Shown here piece after piece: positions 25,593-35,401 of a DNA stretch of 64,000 bases (the first letter of the stretch is position 1; each line of letters starts with the position of its first letter). The stretch comes from Nitrospira sp. (GTDB taxonomy: Bacteria > Nitrospirota > Nitrospiria > Nitrospirales > Nitrospiraceae). Made by a program: the position numbers and the translations under genes. The notes beneath the pieces were generated by a model. It was not told where the DNA came from and searched no databases. It saw only the letters and a program-made list of their open reading frames with translations. The stretch spans positions 1 to 64,000 of the forward strand of contig JAFEBM010000019.1 in assembly GCA_018242685.1 (NCBI GenBank), read 5' to 3'.

Positions 25593-25620
25593 TTGACAAC
25601 CAAGAATGCCAGAGTATACT
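25593..25620 (+). promoter_or_regulatory. Promoter of the dcw cluster
   Basis: TTGACA (25593-25598), a 16-bp spacer and TATACT (25615-25620). The transcript would start about 25627, just before the MraZ-like boxes and rsmH. Confidence 0.72.
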
Positions 25621-25630
25621 TCGTCTGACG

Positions 25631-25660
25631 TGGGTAAAAGTGGAGGCTAGTGGGTAATAG
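25631..25660 (+). promoter_or_regulatory. Three MraZ-type TGGGN boxes overlapping the rsmH start
   Basis: Three consecutive decamers TGGGTAAAAG, TGGAGGCTAG, TGGGTAATAG give TGGGT/TGGAG/TGGGT separated by 5 nt. This is the arrangement MraZ binds in front of mraZ-mraW in other bacteria. Here mraZ itself is absent and the third box overlaps the rsmH GTG start codon. Confidence 0.65.
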
Positions 25661-26582
25661 TATTATTTATGAGAATTTTCATCTCCCTGTGCTTGGACAA
25701 GAAGCGTGTTTCTGGCTTCTTTCTGGCCAGCCAGCCACTATTTTGGACTGTACGGTGGGATATGGTGGGCATGCAGAAATGCTTCTTATGTCTAGCTCAA
25801 CTGGAACAACGGTCATTGGGTTAGATAAAGATTTTCAAGCCATTGATTTTTGTCGGAGGCGTTTGAATCGCTTTGGAGGCTGGATTGTGTTGCGACAAGG
25901 AAGCTATCGAGACTTGAAGTCGCATCTTACTGAAATTGGTATCGCGACAGTCGATGGTGTGCTCTTCGATTTTGGGGTTTCATCTCCACAGTTGGACGAT
26001 CCGTCGCGAGGTTTCAGCTTTCAGCGAGAAGGTCCACTTGATATGCGTATGGACCAAACGATTGGGGAAACTGCGGCCGATCTGGTGAACCATCGTCCTG
26101 AGCACGAGCTCGCAGACATAATTTTTCAGTATGGTGAGGAGCGATATGCCAGGCGAATTGCTCGAGCAATCGTTCGGGAAAGACAATGTCGCTCAGTCGA
26201 GACCACGGGAGCGCTCGTTTCCATCATCGTTCAGTCCGTGCCGGCGTCATATCGCCACGGACGGATTCATTGCGCAACGCGGACATTTCAGGCGCTTCGC
26301 ATTGCGGTAAATCATGAGCTGGATTTCTTGGAATCGTCGCTTCGAGATGCAACCGAAGTGCTGGCTTCAGGGGGACGGATCTGCGCAATTTCTTTTCATT
26401 CCCTCGAAGATCGTATCGTCAAGCATACATTCCGGTCCCTCTCACAAGGGCCGGAAGCGACTCTTTCAATACTTACCAAGAAACCGGTCTGTCCTTCTGA
26501 AGCAGAGTGTGAGGCAAATCCCCGATCGCGAAGCGCTAAATTACGGGTCGCTGAACGTCAACCGAAAATGGGGCTTTTATGA
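25650..26582 (+). CDS. rsmH: 16S rRNA (cytosine-1402-N4) methyltransferase
   Basis: 310 residues. SAM-dependent methyltransferase (MraW): FHLPVLGQEAC at the N-terminus, DCTVGYGGHAEMLL as the SAM motif, GVLFDFGVSSPQLDDPSRGF, and SFHSLEDRIVKHTFR near the end. It modifies C1402 in the ribosomal P site. It opens the dcw cluster, where mraZ usually precedes it. The start GTG at 25650 lies only 3 nt after GGAGG, so initiation may be unusual. It overlaps ftsL by 4 bp. Confidence 0.92.
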   Translation: MGNSIIYENFHLPVLGQEACFWLLSGQPATILDCTVGYGGHAEMLLMSSSTGTTVIGLDKDFQAIDFCRRRLNRFGGWIVLRQGSYRDLKSHLTEIGIATVDGVLFDFGVSSPQLDDPSRGFSFQREGPLDMRMDQTIGETAADLVNHRPEHELADIIFQYGEERYARRIARAIVRERQCRSVETTGALVSIIVQSVPASYRHGRIHCATRTFQALRIAVNHELDFLESSLRDATEVLASGGRICAISFHSLEDRIVKHTFRSLSQGPEATLSILTKKPVCPSEAECEANPRSRSAKLRVAERQPKMGLL

Positions 26583-26926
26583 AGGCCTTCGCCGTTTTTC
26601 TAGGACTCTGTCTCGTGTTCGTGTTTGTGTGGGAGCGCGTAGACGTGGTTCGGATCGGTTATCAAATCGAGCGGTTGAAGCGTGACAAGACGGTGCTGGA
26701 ACGTCAGCGGGATGAGCTCCGGGTCAAGTTTTCCACACTGAGCGCCTCTGACCGGATCGCGAGATTGGCGACCGAAAAACTCGGCATGAGTCTGCCTCAA
26801 CAAGGGCAGATTATTGTGGTTCAGTCCAGACCAGTTCAGTTCAGACCAACCGATGTCCATCGTCCAGATGTTGTGCCGGTTGAGCTGAAAATCGCCAAAA
26901 ATTATCTTCCCAGCGGGAGGTTCTAG
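26579..26926 (+). CDS. ftsL: Cell division protein FtsL
   Basis: 115 residues: one transmembrane helix (FAVFLGLCLVFVFVWERV) then a coiled coil (IERLKRDKTVLERQRDELRV) and the membrane-distal ATEKLGMSLPQQGQIIVV, as in FtsL. Identification rests on this layout plus its position between rsmH and ftsI. It acts in the FtsQLB complex. Confidence 0.85.
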   Translation: MKAFAVFLGLCLVFVFVWERVDVVRIGYQIERLKRDKTVLERQRDELRVKFSTLSASDRIARLATEKLGMSLPQQGQIIVVQSRPVQFRPTDVHRPDVVPVELKIAKNYLPSGRF

Positions 26927-28644
26927 TGACCGGCTCTATTTCTCGCGGTCGTCGGTATGGGCTGTTGCTGCTGTTGCTTTGTGGTTTTGGAGTGGTTCTG
27001 TTCCGATTGTTCACATTGCAAGTGTTGCAAGCAGCTGAACTCTCGGTCAAAGCGGATCGGCAGCATCGAAAGACGGTATCGCTGGAAGGGGCGCGCGGCA
27101 CGATTGTCGACCGACACGGCAAGGTTTTGGCTATGAATGTAGAAGTGCCGTCGGTATTCGGAGTTCCAAACGCATTAGATAGCCCTCTCAAGACCGCTCG
27201 GCAGTTGTCGCCGATTCTGCATGTGCAGACCGATGAGTTGGAACGAAAACTTCGACAGGATCGGAGTTTCGTGTGGTTGGCTCGAAAGTTGGATCCTGAG
27301 CAGGGGCGGCGACTCGATCGTTTGTCGTTTGATGGAATTGGGATTGTGATGGAAGGGAGGCGATTTTACCCCAAAGGATCACTCCTGGCTCATGTGTTGG
27401 GTTTTTCGGGAATGGACGGTGAAGGTTTGGAAGGTGTCGAGCATCGCTACGAATCGTACTTGCGTGGTGAGAAGAGGATGATGGTGCTGCAGCGTGATGC
27501 CTTAGGACGTACGGTGTTCCCCAGGGGCGTGACTGAACGGAGTCCGACGCCCGGTCAAAGCCTCATGCTGACGATCGATGAGGTGATTCAGTATATCGCT
27601 GAGAGAGAGCTTGAGGACGCAGTTGGCCGTGCGCAGGCAAAGTCAGGAACAGTGATTGTGCTTGATCCAAAGACGGGAGCAGTGTTGGCTATGGCGGTGA
27701 GTCCGCGATTTGATCCCAATGCCGTGTCGGCTCTTGGCCCTGATCGCTGGCGGAACAAGGCGCTTACGGATGCCTATGAGCCGGGGTCCACTATGAAGGC
27801 GATGATGGCTGCGGCTGCCATTGAGGAACGAGTGGTCAGGCCGAATACGATGGTCTTCGGGGAACATGGTCATATGACGATCGCGAACACCGTGATTCAT
27901 GATCATGAGCGACTAGGATGGGTGTCTTTTGCTCAGGTGATTCAGAAGTCCAGCAACATCGGGGCGGCGAAGATCGGTATGGCGCTGGGAGAACAGCGGC
28001 TCTATCGATATCTCCAGGCATTCGGTTTCGGACAGCGAACGGAGATCGACCTTCCCGGGGAGGGGGCCGGATTGGTGAGAAATCCAAGAGACTGGGGCCG
28101 GCGTTCGGTTGCGTCTATTTCCATGGGGCAAGAGATCGGTGTCACGCCGCTTCAAATGGTAGCTGCGGTCGCGGCTATCGCAAACGGAGGCGTGTTGATG
28201 AAACCATACGTGGTTTCAGAAGTACGAGATGCTGACGGCCACATCCTTAGACAGGTACCTCCTCAAGCCAAGCGACAGGTCATTTCTCCGGAAACAGCCC
28301 GGAGCGTGACGAAGATTCTTGAAGGTGTCATTACGGACGGCACCGGGGCCAAGGCGGCTATCCGTGGGTTCCGGGTGGCCGGAAAAACCGGTACGGCCCA
28401 AAAGATCGACCCACGAACAGGTACCTATTCAACCTCTCGGTTTGTTGCGTCCTTCACGGGGTACGTACCGGCAGACAATCCTCAGCTTGCCATGATCGTG
28501 GTGATCGATGAACCTCAAGGTGATGCGTGGGGTGGAGCTGTCGCTGCTCCCGCGTTTAGTCGTGTCGGAGAACAGGTGTTAAGCTACTTAGGCGTGTCGT
28601 CGAATGAGCCTGTCACCCTGGTGATGGCTTCGCGGAAATCGTGA
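26926..28644 (+). CDS. ftsI: Septal peptidoglycan transpeptidase FtsI (PBP3)
   Basis: 572 residues. N-terminal membrane anchor, then the pedestal domain (GARGTIVDRHGKVLAMN), then the transpeptidase with Ser288 in EPGSTMKAM, Ser-Ser-Asn at 342-344 and KTGTAQK. No PASTA domain. The GTG start overlaps the ftsL stop by one base. It cross-links septal peptidoglycan with FtsW. Confidence 0.93.
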   Translation: MTGSISRGRRYGLLLLLLCGFGVVLFRLFTLQVLQAAELSVKADRQHRKTVSLEGARGTIVDRHGKVLAMNVEVPSVFGVPNALDSPLKTARQLSPILHVQTDELERKLRQDRSFVWLARKLDPEQGRRLDRLSFDGIGIVMEGRRFYPKGSLLAHVLGFSGMDGEGLEGVEHRYESYLRGEKRMMVLQRDALGRTVFPRGVTERSPTPGQSLMLTIDEVIQYIAERELEDAVGRAQAKSGTVIVLDPKTGAVLAMAVSPRFDPNAVSALGPDRWRNKALTDAYEPGSTMKAMMAAAAIEERVVRPNTMVFGEHGHMTIANTVIHDHERLGWVSFAQVIQKSSNIGAAKIGMALGEQRLYRYLQAFGFGQRTEIDLPGEGAGLVRNPRDWGRRSVASISMGQEIGVTPLQMVAAVAAIANGGVLMKPYVVSEVRDADGHILRQVPPQAKRQVISPETARSVTKILEGVITDGTGAKAAIRGFRVAGKTGTAQKIDPRTGTYSTSRFVASFTGYVPADNPQLAMIVVIDEPQGDAWGGAVAAPAFSRVGEQVLSYLGVSSNEPVTLVMASRKS

Positions 28645-28656
28645 TCGTATTTGGAC

Positions 28657-30165
28657 ATGTCGATGACCTTGGCAACTCTGCTTCAGGCCCTTGAAGGACA
28701 GGTGAAGATTCTTGATCGTCGTGGAAATTTAAACGTGTCTATAAACTCGATTACCGATGATTCTCGGTCCGTTTCGACCGACAGTCTCTTTGTAGCCGTC
28801 AAAGGCGAGCGGGTCGATGGGCATGAATTTATTCCGGCGGCGGTGAGAGGAGGCATGGTCGCATTGGTGTCGCAACAGCCGGTGAGTGGGGTATCTCTTC
28901 CATTCGCCCGCGTTGACGACTCCAGAAAGGCTCTCGGTTTGCTGGGGAGCCGCTTCTATGGACATCCCTCATCGCATATTCGGATGATCGGCGTGACTGG
29001 GACGAACGGGAAAACCACCACCACATATGTCTGCAAAACGCTTCTGGAAGCCCTAGGTCGCCCAGTAGGGTTGATTGGAACAGTCGTCTATCAGATCGGT
29101 GAACGCACGATACCGGCAACGCACACGACACCTGGTTCTCTTGAACTGCAACAGCTGCTTGCCACGATGGTCGCCGATAGGTGCACAACCGCAGTAATGG
29201 AAGTGTCCTCTCACGCCCTGGCGCAGGATCGCACGAGCGGATGCGAATATGACGTGGCGGTCTTTTCAAATCTGACTCAGGATCATCTTGATTTTCACAA
29301 GACCATGGAGGAGTATTTTCAGGCAAAACTGAGACTTTTTACAGGATTGCAGAGAGGGCAGAAGGCGAATAAGCGAGCGATCATCAATGTCGATGACCCC
29401 TATGGAAGTCGGATTGTCGAGCGAAGCCCTGCCCCGGTTTGGACCTATGCATTAAAGACCAAGGCGGATCTGCGTGCTGAAGCGGTGCGGTTGTCTCTTC
29501 ACGGAACAACTTTTACCGCAGCGACTCCGGTCGGAAGCTTCTCCATCGAGAGTCATCTCGTGGGAGAGCACAATGTCTACAACTTGCTGGCTGCCATTGG
29601 GGTTGCGCTCCACGAAGGGGCCACACCTGCGCAAATTTGTGAGGCTGTGGCAAGGATCATGAATGTGCCGGGACGGTTCGAGCGTGTGATCGCGGGCCAG
29701 CCGTTTACGGTGGCCGTGGATTACGCTCACACCGAAGACGCGCTCGTCCGATTGCTGATGGCGGCACAAGCAGTGAAAACCGGACGCATCATCACGGTCT
29801 TTGGCTGCGGTGGAGATCGTGACCGGGGAAAGAGGCCGAAGATGGGAGAAGCGGCCGTGCGCTATAGCGATGTCGTGATATTGACTTCGGACAACCCCAG
29901 AACCGAGGACCCTCTCTCAATTCTGGAACAAGTCGAAGTCGGGGTGATCGAAACGTTGCGGCAACGGCCACATGTACGGTACAAAAAAGTGCCTGATCGG
30001 CGAGAAGCCATTGAGGAGGCGGTGCGGGAGGCCCAGAGTGCGGATATGGTTTTGATTGCCGGTAAAGGGCACGAAGACTACCAGATCATCGGTACAAAAA
30101 AGATTCATTTCGACGATCGCGAGGTGGCACGCAATGCCATCGAACGACTCGGAACCCGCGTCTAG
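28657..30165 (+). CDS. murE: UDP-MurNAc-L-Ala-D-Glu:meso-diaminopimelate ligase
   Basis: About 502 residues. ATP loop VTGTNGKTTTTYVC, then LEVSSHAL-like MEVSSHALAQDR and the C-terminal DNPRTEDP. The DNPR motif marks the meso-DAP-adding type, pointing to a Gram-negative-type wall. The ATG at 28657 was preferred over a TTG two codons upstream. Confidence 0.92.
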   Translation: MSMTLATLLQALEGQVKILDRRGNLNVSINSITDDSRSVSTDSLFVAVKGERVDGHEFIPAAVRGGMVALVSQQPVSGVSLPFARVDDSRKALGLLGSRFYGHPSSHIRMIGVTGTNGKTTTTYVCKTLLEALGRPVGLIGTVVYQIGERTIPATHTTPGSLELQQLLATMVADRCTTAVMEVSSHALAQDRTSGCEYDVAVFSNLTQDHLDFHKTMEEYFQAKLRLFTGLQRGQKANKRAIINVDDPYGSRIVERSPAPVWTYALKTKADLRAEAVRLSLHGTTFTAATPVGSFSIESHLVGEHNVYNLLAAIGVALHEGATPAQICEAVARIMNVPGRFERVIAGQPFTVAVDYAHTEDALVRLLMAAQAVKTGRIITVFGCGGDRDRGKRPKMGEAAVRYSDVVILTSDNPRTEDPLSILEQVEVGVIETLRQRPHVRYKKVPDRREAIEEAVREAQSADMVLIAGKGHEDYQIIGTKKIHFDDREVARNAIERLGTRV

Positions 30166-30205
30166 CTCACGGGTGCAGGGGCCAGTCGGTGCACGGAAGC
30201 ATCAG

Positions 30206-31654
30206 ATGACTCTGTTTACCGTTGAAGAAGTGCGGGAAGTGGTCAACGCGAAAGTCTTGGCCGGTGAAGGGGCCGGTTGGGCAACGTGCCGTATCCGGCG
30301 GATCAGCCCGGATACTCGGTCTCTTCAACCTGGAGATCTCTTTCTCGCACTGAGCGGAGATCGATTCGACGGCCACGACTTTGTGGCCACAGCGTTGTCG
30401 CGCGGAGCGATGGGAGCGATCGTGCTCGATTCCTACGATGTGTCGGTGCTCGTCTTAAAGCGCGGCTCGAAGAGAACCCAACCATTTATCTTCGGCGTCA
30501 GCGACCCACTCTGTGCTTACCAGCAGCTGGCCGCGTACCACCGAAGCCGATTTCAAATCCCCGTCGTTGCTGTCACGGGAAGCAACGGCAAGACGACGAC
30601 GAAGGAAATGGTCGCCAGAGTCATGACCCAACGCTGGAAGATCCTCAAGACCGAAGGCAACCTGAACAACCGGGTGGGCGTTCCGCAGACCGTGCTCCAC
30701 CTCAATGATCGCCACAAGGGGGCCGTCATCGAGATGGGAGTCGATAATCTCGGCCAGACCGCCAGGCTGTGTGAAATAGCCCGGCCCACGATCGGGATCA
30801 TTACAAACATCGGCCCTGACCACTTGGAGTTTTTCGGGACGATGGAGGTCTCCGCTCAAGCAAAGGCGGAGTTGCTCGATCTGCTTCCTTGTGATGGGAC
30901 CGCAATCCTGAACGCAGATGATTCCTATTACGACTATCTCACCGCGCGAGCTCGATGTCGTGTGGTATCGTTCGGTTTTTCGTCAAAGGCCGACGTCCGG
31001 GCAATGGATGTGAAATCCGACGGCCGTAATGGGACGATCTTTCGTCTTCTGCTGCCAGGAACAGTACGCCCCGCCCTTGTCCATATTCGAGCCCAAGGTG
31101 ATCACAATGTCACGAATGCCTTGGCAGCTGGAGCGGTCGGTTCGGTCTTGGGTTTACCCGGTGGGGTGATCGCTCAGGGGCTGTCCCGCTTCCGGTCTGT
31201 TGCGATGCGGTCGCAGGTCGTGGTCAATCAGGGCGTGAAGTTGATCATCGACTGTTACAATGCTAATCCTGCTTCCATGAAAGCGGCGGTGCAATTGCTG
31301 ACGCAGACGGAGGCGAAAGGAAAGAAAATTGCCGTTCTTGGAGACATGCTGGAACTCGGCCCGAATGCCGATCAGATGCACGAGGAAGTCGGCAGATTTT
31401 TGGCACGCCAAGGCGTCGATCTGCTCGTGGCTTGCGGCGTATTAGGGCGAGGTTTCGCCAACGGAGCGAAACAAGCAGGGTTGGATCTATCCCGTATTCT
31501 CGAAGCGCCGGATGCACGCGCCGCCGCGACCGCCGTGAAAACGGTCGCAAAACGGGGTGATGCCGTGCTGATCAAAGCCTCGCGCGGCATGAAATTAGAG
31601 CTGGTCGCTGACGCACTCCGAGGAGCAACGGGTACGACGAAAAAGGCTTCGTAA
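30206..31654 (+). CDS. murF: UDP-MurNAc-tripeptide:D-Ala-D-Ala ligase
   Basis: About 482 residues from MTLFTVEEVREVV. ATP loop VTGSNGKTTTKEMVARV, followed by KTEGNLNNRVGVPQT and IEMGVDNLGQ, all MurF-specific. It makes the UDP-MurNAc-pentapeptide. Earlier in-frame ATGs would overlap murE; the chosen one starts the homology and has ACGGAAG upstream. Confidence 0.92.
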   Translation: MTLFTVEEVREVVNAKVLAGEGAGWATCRIRRISPDTRSLQPGDLFLALSGDRFDGHDFVATALSRGAMGAIVLDSYDVSVLVLKRGSKRTQPFIFGVSDPLCAYQQLAAYHRSRFQIPVVAVTGSNGKTTTKEMVARVMTQRWKILKTEGNLNNRVGVPQTVLHLNDRHKGAVIEMGVDNLGQTARLCEIARPTIGIITNIGPDHLEFFGTMEVSAQAKAELLDLLPCDGTAILNADDSYYDYLTARARCRVVSFGFSSKADVRAMDVKSDGRNGTIFRLLLPGTVRPALVHIRAQGDHNVTNALAAGAVGSVLGLPGGVIAQGLSRFRSVAMRSQVVVNQGVKLIIDCYNANPASMKAAVQLLTQTEAKGKKIAVLGDMLELGPNADQMHEEVGRFLARQGVDLLVACGVLGRGFANGAKQAGLDLSRILEAPDARAAATAVKTVAKRGDAVLIKASRGMKLELVADALRGATGTTKKAS

Positions 31655-31668
31655 CGGTCGCCCAAGCT

Positions 31669-32745
31669 ATGCTGTATATCTGGCTCTATCCGCTCCATAC
31701 AGAGTTCTCGTTTCTGAATGTTTTTCGTTATCAGAGTTTTCGCATTATTTACGCCGCAGTCACGGCGTTCCTGATCGCATTCGTGCTTGCGCCGTGGGTG
31801 ATCCGCAAGCTTCAAGAAATCAAGTTGGGACAACAGATACGTGACGACGGCCCCAAGCGGCATCTGGCCAAAAGCGGAACACCCACGATGGGCGGTATCC
31901 TCATTATCTTCGCAGTCACGCTGTCGACGCTGCTCTGGGCCGACATCTCGCGTCCCCATATCTGGCTGGTTCTTGCCGCGACGCTGGGGTTTTGCGCCAT
32001 CGGGTTTATGGACGACTATCTCAAATTCATCAAGGCTCGCTCAAAAGGGCTTTCGGCATCGCAAAAGTTCACGGCTCAAATAGTCATTGCGCTCATCGTA
32101 GCGCTGATTTTGTACTCGTTGCCCGGTTACAACACGAAGCTGAGCGTGCCGTTTTTCAAGAATTTTATGCCCGACTTGGGATGGTTTTATGTTGTCTTTG
32201 CCGTGCTGGTGATCGTTGGAAGCTCCAATGCCGTCAACCTCACTGATGGTCTTGATGGGCTGGCGATCGGTCCGGTGATGATTGCGGCATTGGCGTACAC
32301 CGTAGTCGCCTACGTCACCGGTCACCGACTGATGTCGGAATACCTCCTGATCCCGCACATCGACGGGGCCGGAGAGATGGCGGTCTTTACGGCGGCTATC
32401 CTCGGTTCAAGTCTTGGGTTCCTGTGGTTCAATACCTATCCGGCCTCCGTTTTTATGGGAGATGTCGGTTCGCTTCCGCTTGGGGCGGCCCTTGGGACGG
32501 TTGCGGTCATCAGCAAGCATGAGTTGTTGTTGCTGATGGTCGGCGGCGTCTTTGTGATCGAGGCCGTCTCGGTCATTTTTCAGGTCGCTTCATACAAATC
32601 CCGAGGGAAACGGATCTTTCTCATGGCTCCGATTCACCATCATTTTGAGATGAAAGGATGGGAAGAGCCCAAAGTCGTCGTGCGCCTGTGGATCATCGCC
32701 ATTTTGCTGGCTCTATTGAGTTTGAGCACGCTCAAGTTGAGGTAA
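31669..32745 (+). CDS. mraY: Phospho-MurNAc-pentapeptide translocase
   Basis: 358 residues, about ten transmembrane helices. It carries [10 protein letters not shown], the catalytic aspartates in FMDDYLKF and [15 protein letters not shown], and the HHHFE motif ([11 protein letters not shown]). It transfers phospho-MurNAc-pentapeptide to undecaprenyl phosphate, giving lipid I. Starts 14 bp after murF. Confidence 0.95.
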   Translation: MLYIWLYPLHTEFSFLNVFRYQSFRIIYAAVTAFLIAFVLAPWVIRKLQEIKLGQQIRDDGPKRHLAKSGTPTMGGILIIFAVTLSTLLWADISRPHIWLVLAATLGFCAIGFMDDYLKFIKARSKGLSASQKFTAQIVIALIVALILYSLPGYNTKLSVPFFKNFMPDLGWFYVVFAVLVIVGSSNAVNLTDGLDGLAIGPVMIAALAYTVVAYVTGHRLMSEYLLIPHIDGAGEMAVFTAAILGSSLGFLWFNTYPASVFMGDVGSLPLGAALGTVAVISKHELLLLMVGGVFVIEAVSVIFQVASYKSRGKRIFLMAPIHHHFEMKGWEEPKVVVRLWIIAILLALLSLSTLKLR

Positions 32746-32750
32746 CGGGC

Positions 32751-34160
32751 ATGGTGGGAGTGGACGTTATGCAGTTGGCCGGAGCTCGAGTCACAGTCGT
32801 CGGGCTGGCACGGAGCGGCGTGGCGGCTGTTCACTTATTGCAGGAAGCCGGTGCGTTGGTGACGGTGGCTGACCGGAAAGATCGAAGCGAGCTGTTCGAA
32901 GTGCTTGGATCCCTGGATCAGGCGGCAACTCGTCTCGTGGTGGGCAACGATTATGAATCGGCTCTCGACCAGGCTGAACTCGTCGTTATTAGCCCGGGAG
33001 TTCCCTATCGGTTGGGGGCGCTTGAACGTGTTCGTCGTCGAGGTGCGAAGGTCATCAGTGAACTCGATCTTGCCTCGCGGTTTCTTTCCGCTCCTATCCT
33101 GGCGTTGACCGGCACCAATGGGAAGAGCACGACGGTGACACTGATCGGAAAGATGCTGCAGGAGACCGGAAAGCGGATATTTGTCGGCGGGAATCTGGGT
33201 ACGGCGATCAGTGAGGCCGCCGTACACTCGCTGCGAGCCATGAAGATGGGGCGTCCATGCCTGTATGATGTGTTGGTGGTGGAAGTGTCCAGCTTCCAAC
33301 TGGAAACCATCGAACAGTTCCATCCACGGATTGCCGCGATTCTCAACGTGACGGTGGACCATCAGGATCGCTATGAGTCGATCGACGAGTACATCGCGGT
33401 CAAAAACAGAATATTTGAGAACCAAACTCCGTCCGACTACGCCCTCTTCAATTTGGATGATTCGAGGGTGGCTCCACTGCGGCAGAGCGCGAGGGCCAAC
33501 GCACTCGGTTTTACGAGGACCCCCACATTGCCTTCCGATCTGGCAGGGGGAACCTATCTTGATCGAGGTCGCATCATGACGACGATTGGCGGCCGGACGC
33601 AGGAGATCTGTGCGCGGAGCGAGGTCAAGATCATCGGCAATCACAACATCGAAAACGCCATGGTGGCTGCAACCTATGCGCTCTTGAGCGAGTGCTCTCT
33701 CGATATCATCCGTCAGGTCCTCAGCGAGTTTCCCGGATTGGAGCATGCGTTAGAGGTCGTTCGTGAGTGGCGGGGCATACGGTTCATCAACGACTCCAAA
33801 GGAACCAATGTGGACGCAACGCTCAAGGCGTTGGACAGTATCGACCAGCCGATCTGGCTCATTGCCGGCGGGCGCGACAAAGGGGGGGATTTCTCCCGGC
33901 TCGCTCCCGCAATTCGTCAGCGAGTGAAGCGACTTGTTTTGATCGGCGAGGCAGCACCGCTGATTGCGGACGCGATGAAAGGCTATCAGGGAATCGAACG
34001 AGCAGGTACATTGCGTGAGGCCGTTGAGTTTGCCGCATCCGAAGCGGTCGCCGGTGATGTGGTGCTTCTGTCGCCGGCCTGCGCGAGTTTCGACATGTTT
34101 ACCGATTATCAAGACCGGGGGCGGCAATTTAAAGCTCTCGTGCAATCGCTACCGGTGTAA
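32751..34160 (+). CDS. murD: UDP-MurNAc-L-Ala:D-Glu ligase
   Basis: About 469 residues. [13 protein letters not shown] binds the UDP portion, [15 protein letters not shown] is the ATP loop, and [17 protein letters not shown] and GGRDKGGDF are typical of MurD. GAGG lies 8 nt before the ATG at 32751; a second Met six codons on is possible. Adds D-glutamate in the cytoplasm. Confidence 0.93.
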   Translation: MVGVDVMQLAGARVTVVGLARSGVAAVHLLQEAGALVTVADRKDRSELFEVLGSLDQAATRLVVGNDYESALDQAELVVISPGVPYRLGALERVRRRGAKVISELDLASRFLSAPILALTGTNGKSTTVTLIGKMLQETGKRIFVGGNLGTAISEAAVHSLRAMKMGRPCLYDVLVVEVSSFQLETIEQFHPRIAAILNVTVDHQDRYESIDEYIAVKNRIFENQTPSDYALFNLDDSRVAPLRQSARANALGFTRTPTLPSDLAGGTYLDRGRIMTTIGGRTQEICARSEVKIIGNHNIENAMVAATYALLSECSLDIIRQVLSEFPGLEHALEVVREWRGIRFINDSKGTNVDATLKALDSIDQPIWLIAGGRDKGGDFSRLAPAIRQRVKRLVLIGEAAPLIADAMKGYQGIERAGTLREAVEFAASEAVAGDVVLLSPACASFDMFTDYQDRGRQFKALVQSLPV

Positions 34161-34195
34161 CGGACGGCCAGGCAGAGGAGCATTGACGCAGGAAG

Positions 34196-35401
34196 ATGCC
34201 ACAAAGATCTGCAGGAACCTTGGCCTTGCCCTGGTCCACCGTCAGCTCGCGCGCTCCGAAGCAAGTAGGGATGGATCATATTTTGCTGTTCGTAACCATC
34301 ACACTGGCGCTGGTCGGCCTTGTGATGGTCTTCAGCGCGAGCGCTGTCGTGGCGGGCAATCGATTTCACGACTCCGGGTACTACCTGAAGCGGCAACTGA
34401 CATGGCTGGCGTTTGGTTTGGTGCTTCTGCATGCGACGTCCCGAGTCGATTACATATGGTGGAAGCGTCTTGCGTTTCCTTTCCTCGCTCTCATCATCGT
34501 GTTGCTGGCGGTTGTCCTTATTCCATCGATCGGTGTCTCCGCCAATGGGGCCCGACGTTGGTTACGACTAGGGCCTATTTCGATTCAGCCGGCCGAGATG
34601 GCGAAGTTGATCGCGGTGATCTATCTCGCTGCGTACCTCGCAAAACAAGAAGATCGGCTCCGGCAGTTTTCGACCGAGTTGCTGCCGGTTCTGCTTGTTG
34701 TCGGGGTCATCAGTGGGTTGCTCATTCTGGAGCCCGATTTGGGAACCGTAGTGGTGCTGGGACTGGTCACGGGAGGGCTCTTGTTCGTCGGCGGTGCGCG
34801 TGTAGCCCATCTCCTCAGGCTCGTCCCACTCGCATTGGCTGCGGTGGCGGTGCTGATCTGGTTATCGCCCTATCGATGGCAGCGGCTCATCGCATTTTTC
34901 GACCCGACAAAGGATCCGACTGGGGCGGGGTTCCAGATCAACCAATCGTTTCTCGCATTCGGCAGCGGAGGACTGTTCGGAGTCGGGTTGGGGGAAGGCA
35001 AGCAGAAATTGTTCTTTCTTCCGGAAGCCCATACCGATTTTGTACTGGCACTCGTCGGCGAGGAGCTCGGGTTCGTTGGAGCGGGGGTCATCGTGCTTTT
35101 CTTCGCGCTCTTCGTGATCCGTGGTTTTCAGATCTCCACCAGAGCGCGAATTCCCTTCGGCCGCTACCTGGGGATCGGCATCACGACGCTCATCGGTATT
35201 CAGGCGCTGATCAATGCCTGTGTTGTAACCGGATTGTTGCCGACAAAAGGTCTCACATTGCCGTTTGTCAGTTATGGCGGATCTTCCTTGGTGATCAGCC
35301 TGATCGGGGTGGGGATTTTACTGAACATTTCGCGGGATCGCCAGGCTGGACGAGAAGAGACGAGACGACCGAGCGGACGTGGGTGGGCGAGCCGACAATG
35401 A
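34196..35401 (+). CDS. ftsW: Septal peptidoglycan glycosyltransferase FtsW
   Basis: 401 residues, SEDS family, about ten transmembrane helices. Signatures: VMVFSASAV, NGARRWLRLGP, LLILEPDLGTVV, and LPFVSYGGSSLVI near the end. It polymerises septal glycan and works with FtsI. The start could instead be the Met at 34271. It ends on ATGA, overlapping murG. Confidence 0.93.
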   Translation: MPQRSAGTLALPWSTVSSRAPKQVGMDHILLFVTITLALVGLVMVFSASAVVAGNRFHDSGYYLKRQLTWLAFGLVLLHATSRVDYIWWKRLAFPFLALIIVLLAVVLIPSIGVSANGARRWLRLGPISIQPAEMAKLIAVIYLAAYLAKQEDRLRQFSTELLPVLLVVGVISGLLILEPDLGTVVVLGLVTGGLLFVGGARVAHLLRLVPLALAAVAVLIWLSPYRWQRLIAFFDPTKDPTGAGFQINQSFLAFGSGGLFGVGLGEGKQKLFFLPEAHTDFVLALVGEELGFVGAGVIVLFFALFVIRGFQISTRARIPFGRYLGIGITTLIGIQALINACVVTGLLPTKGLTLPFVSYGGSSLVISLIGVGILLNISRDRQAGREETRRPSGRGWASRQ

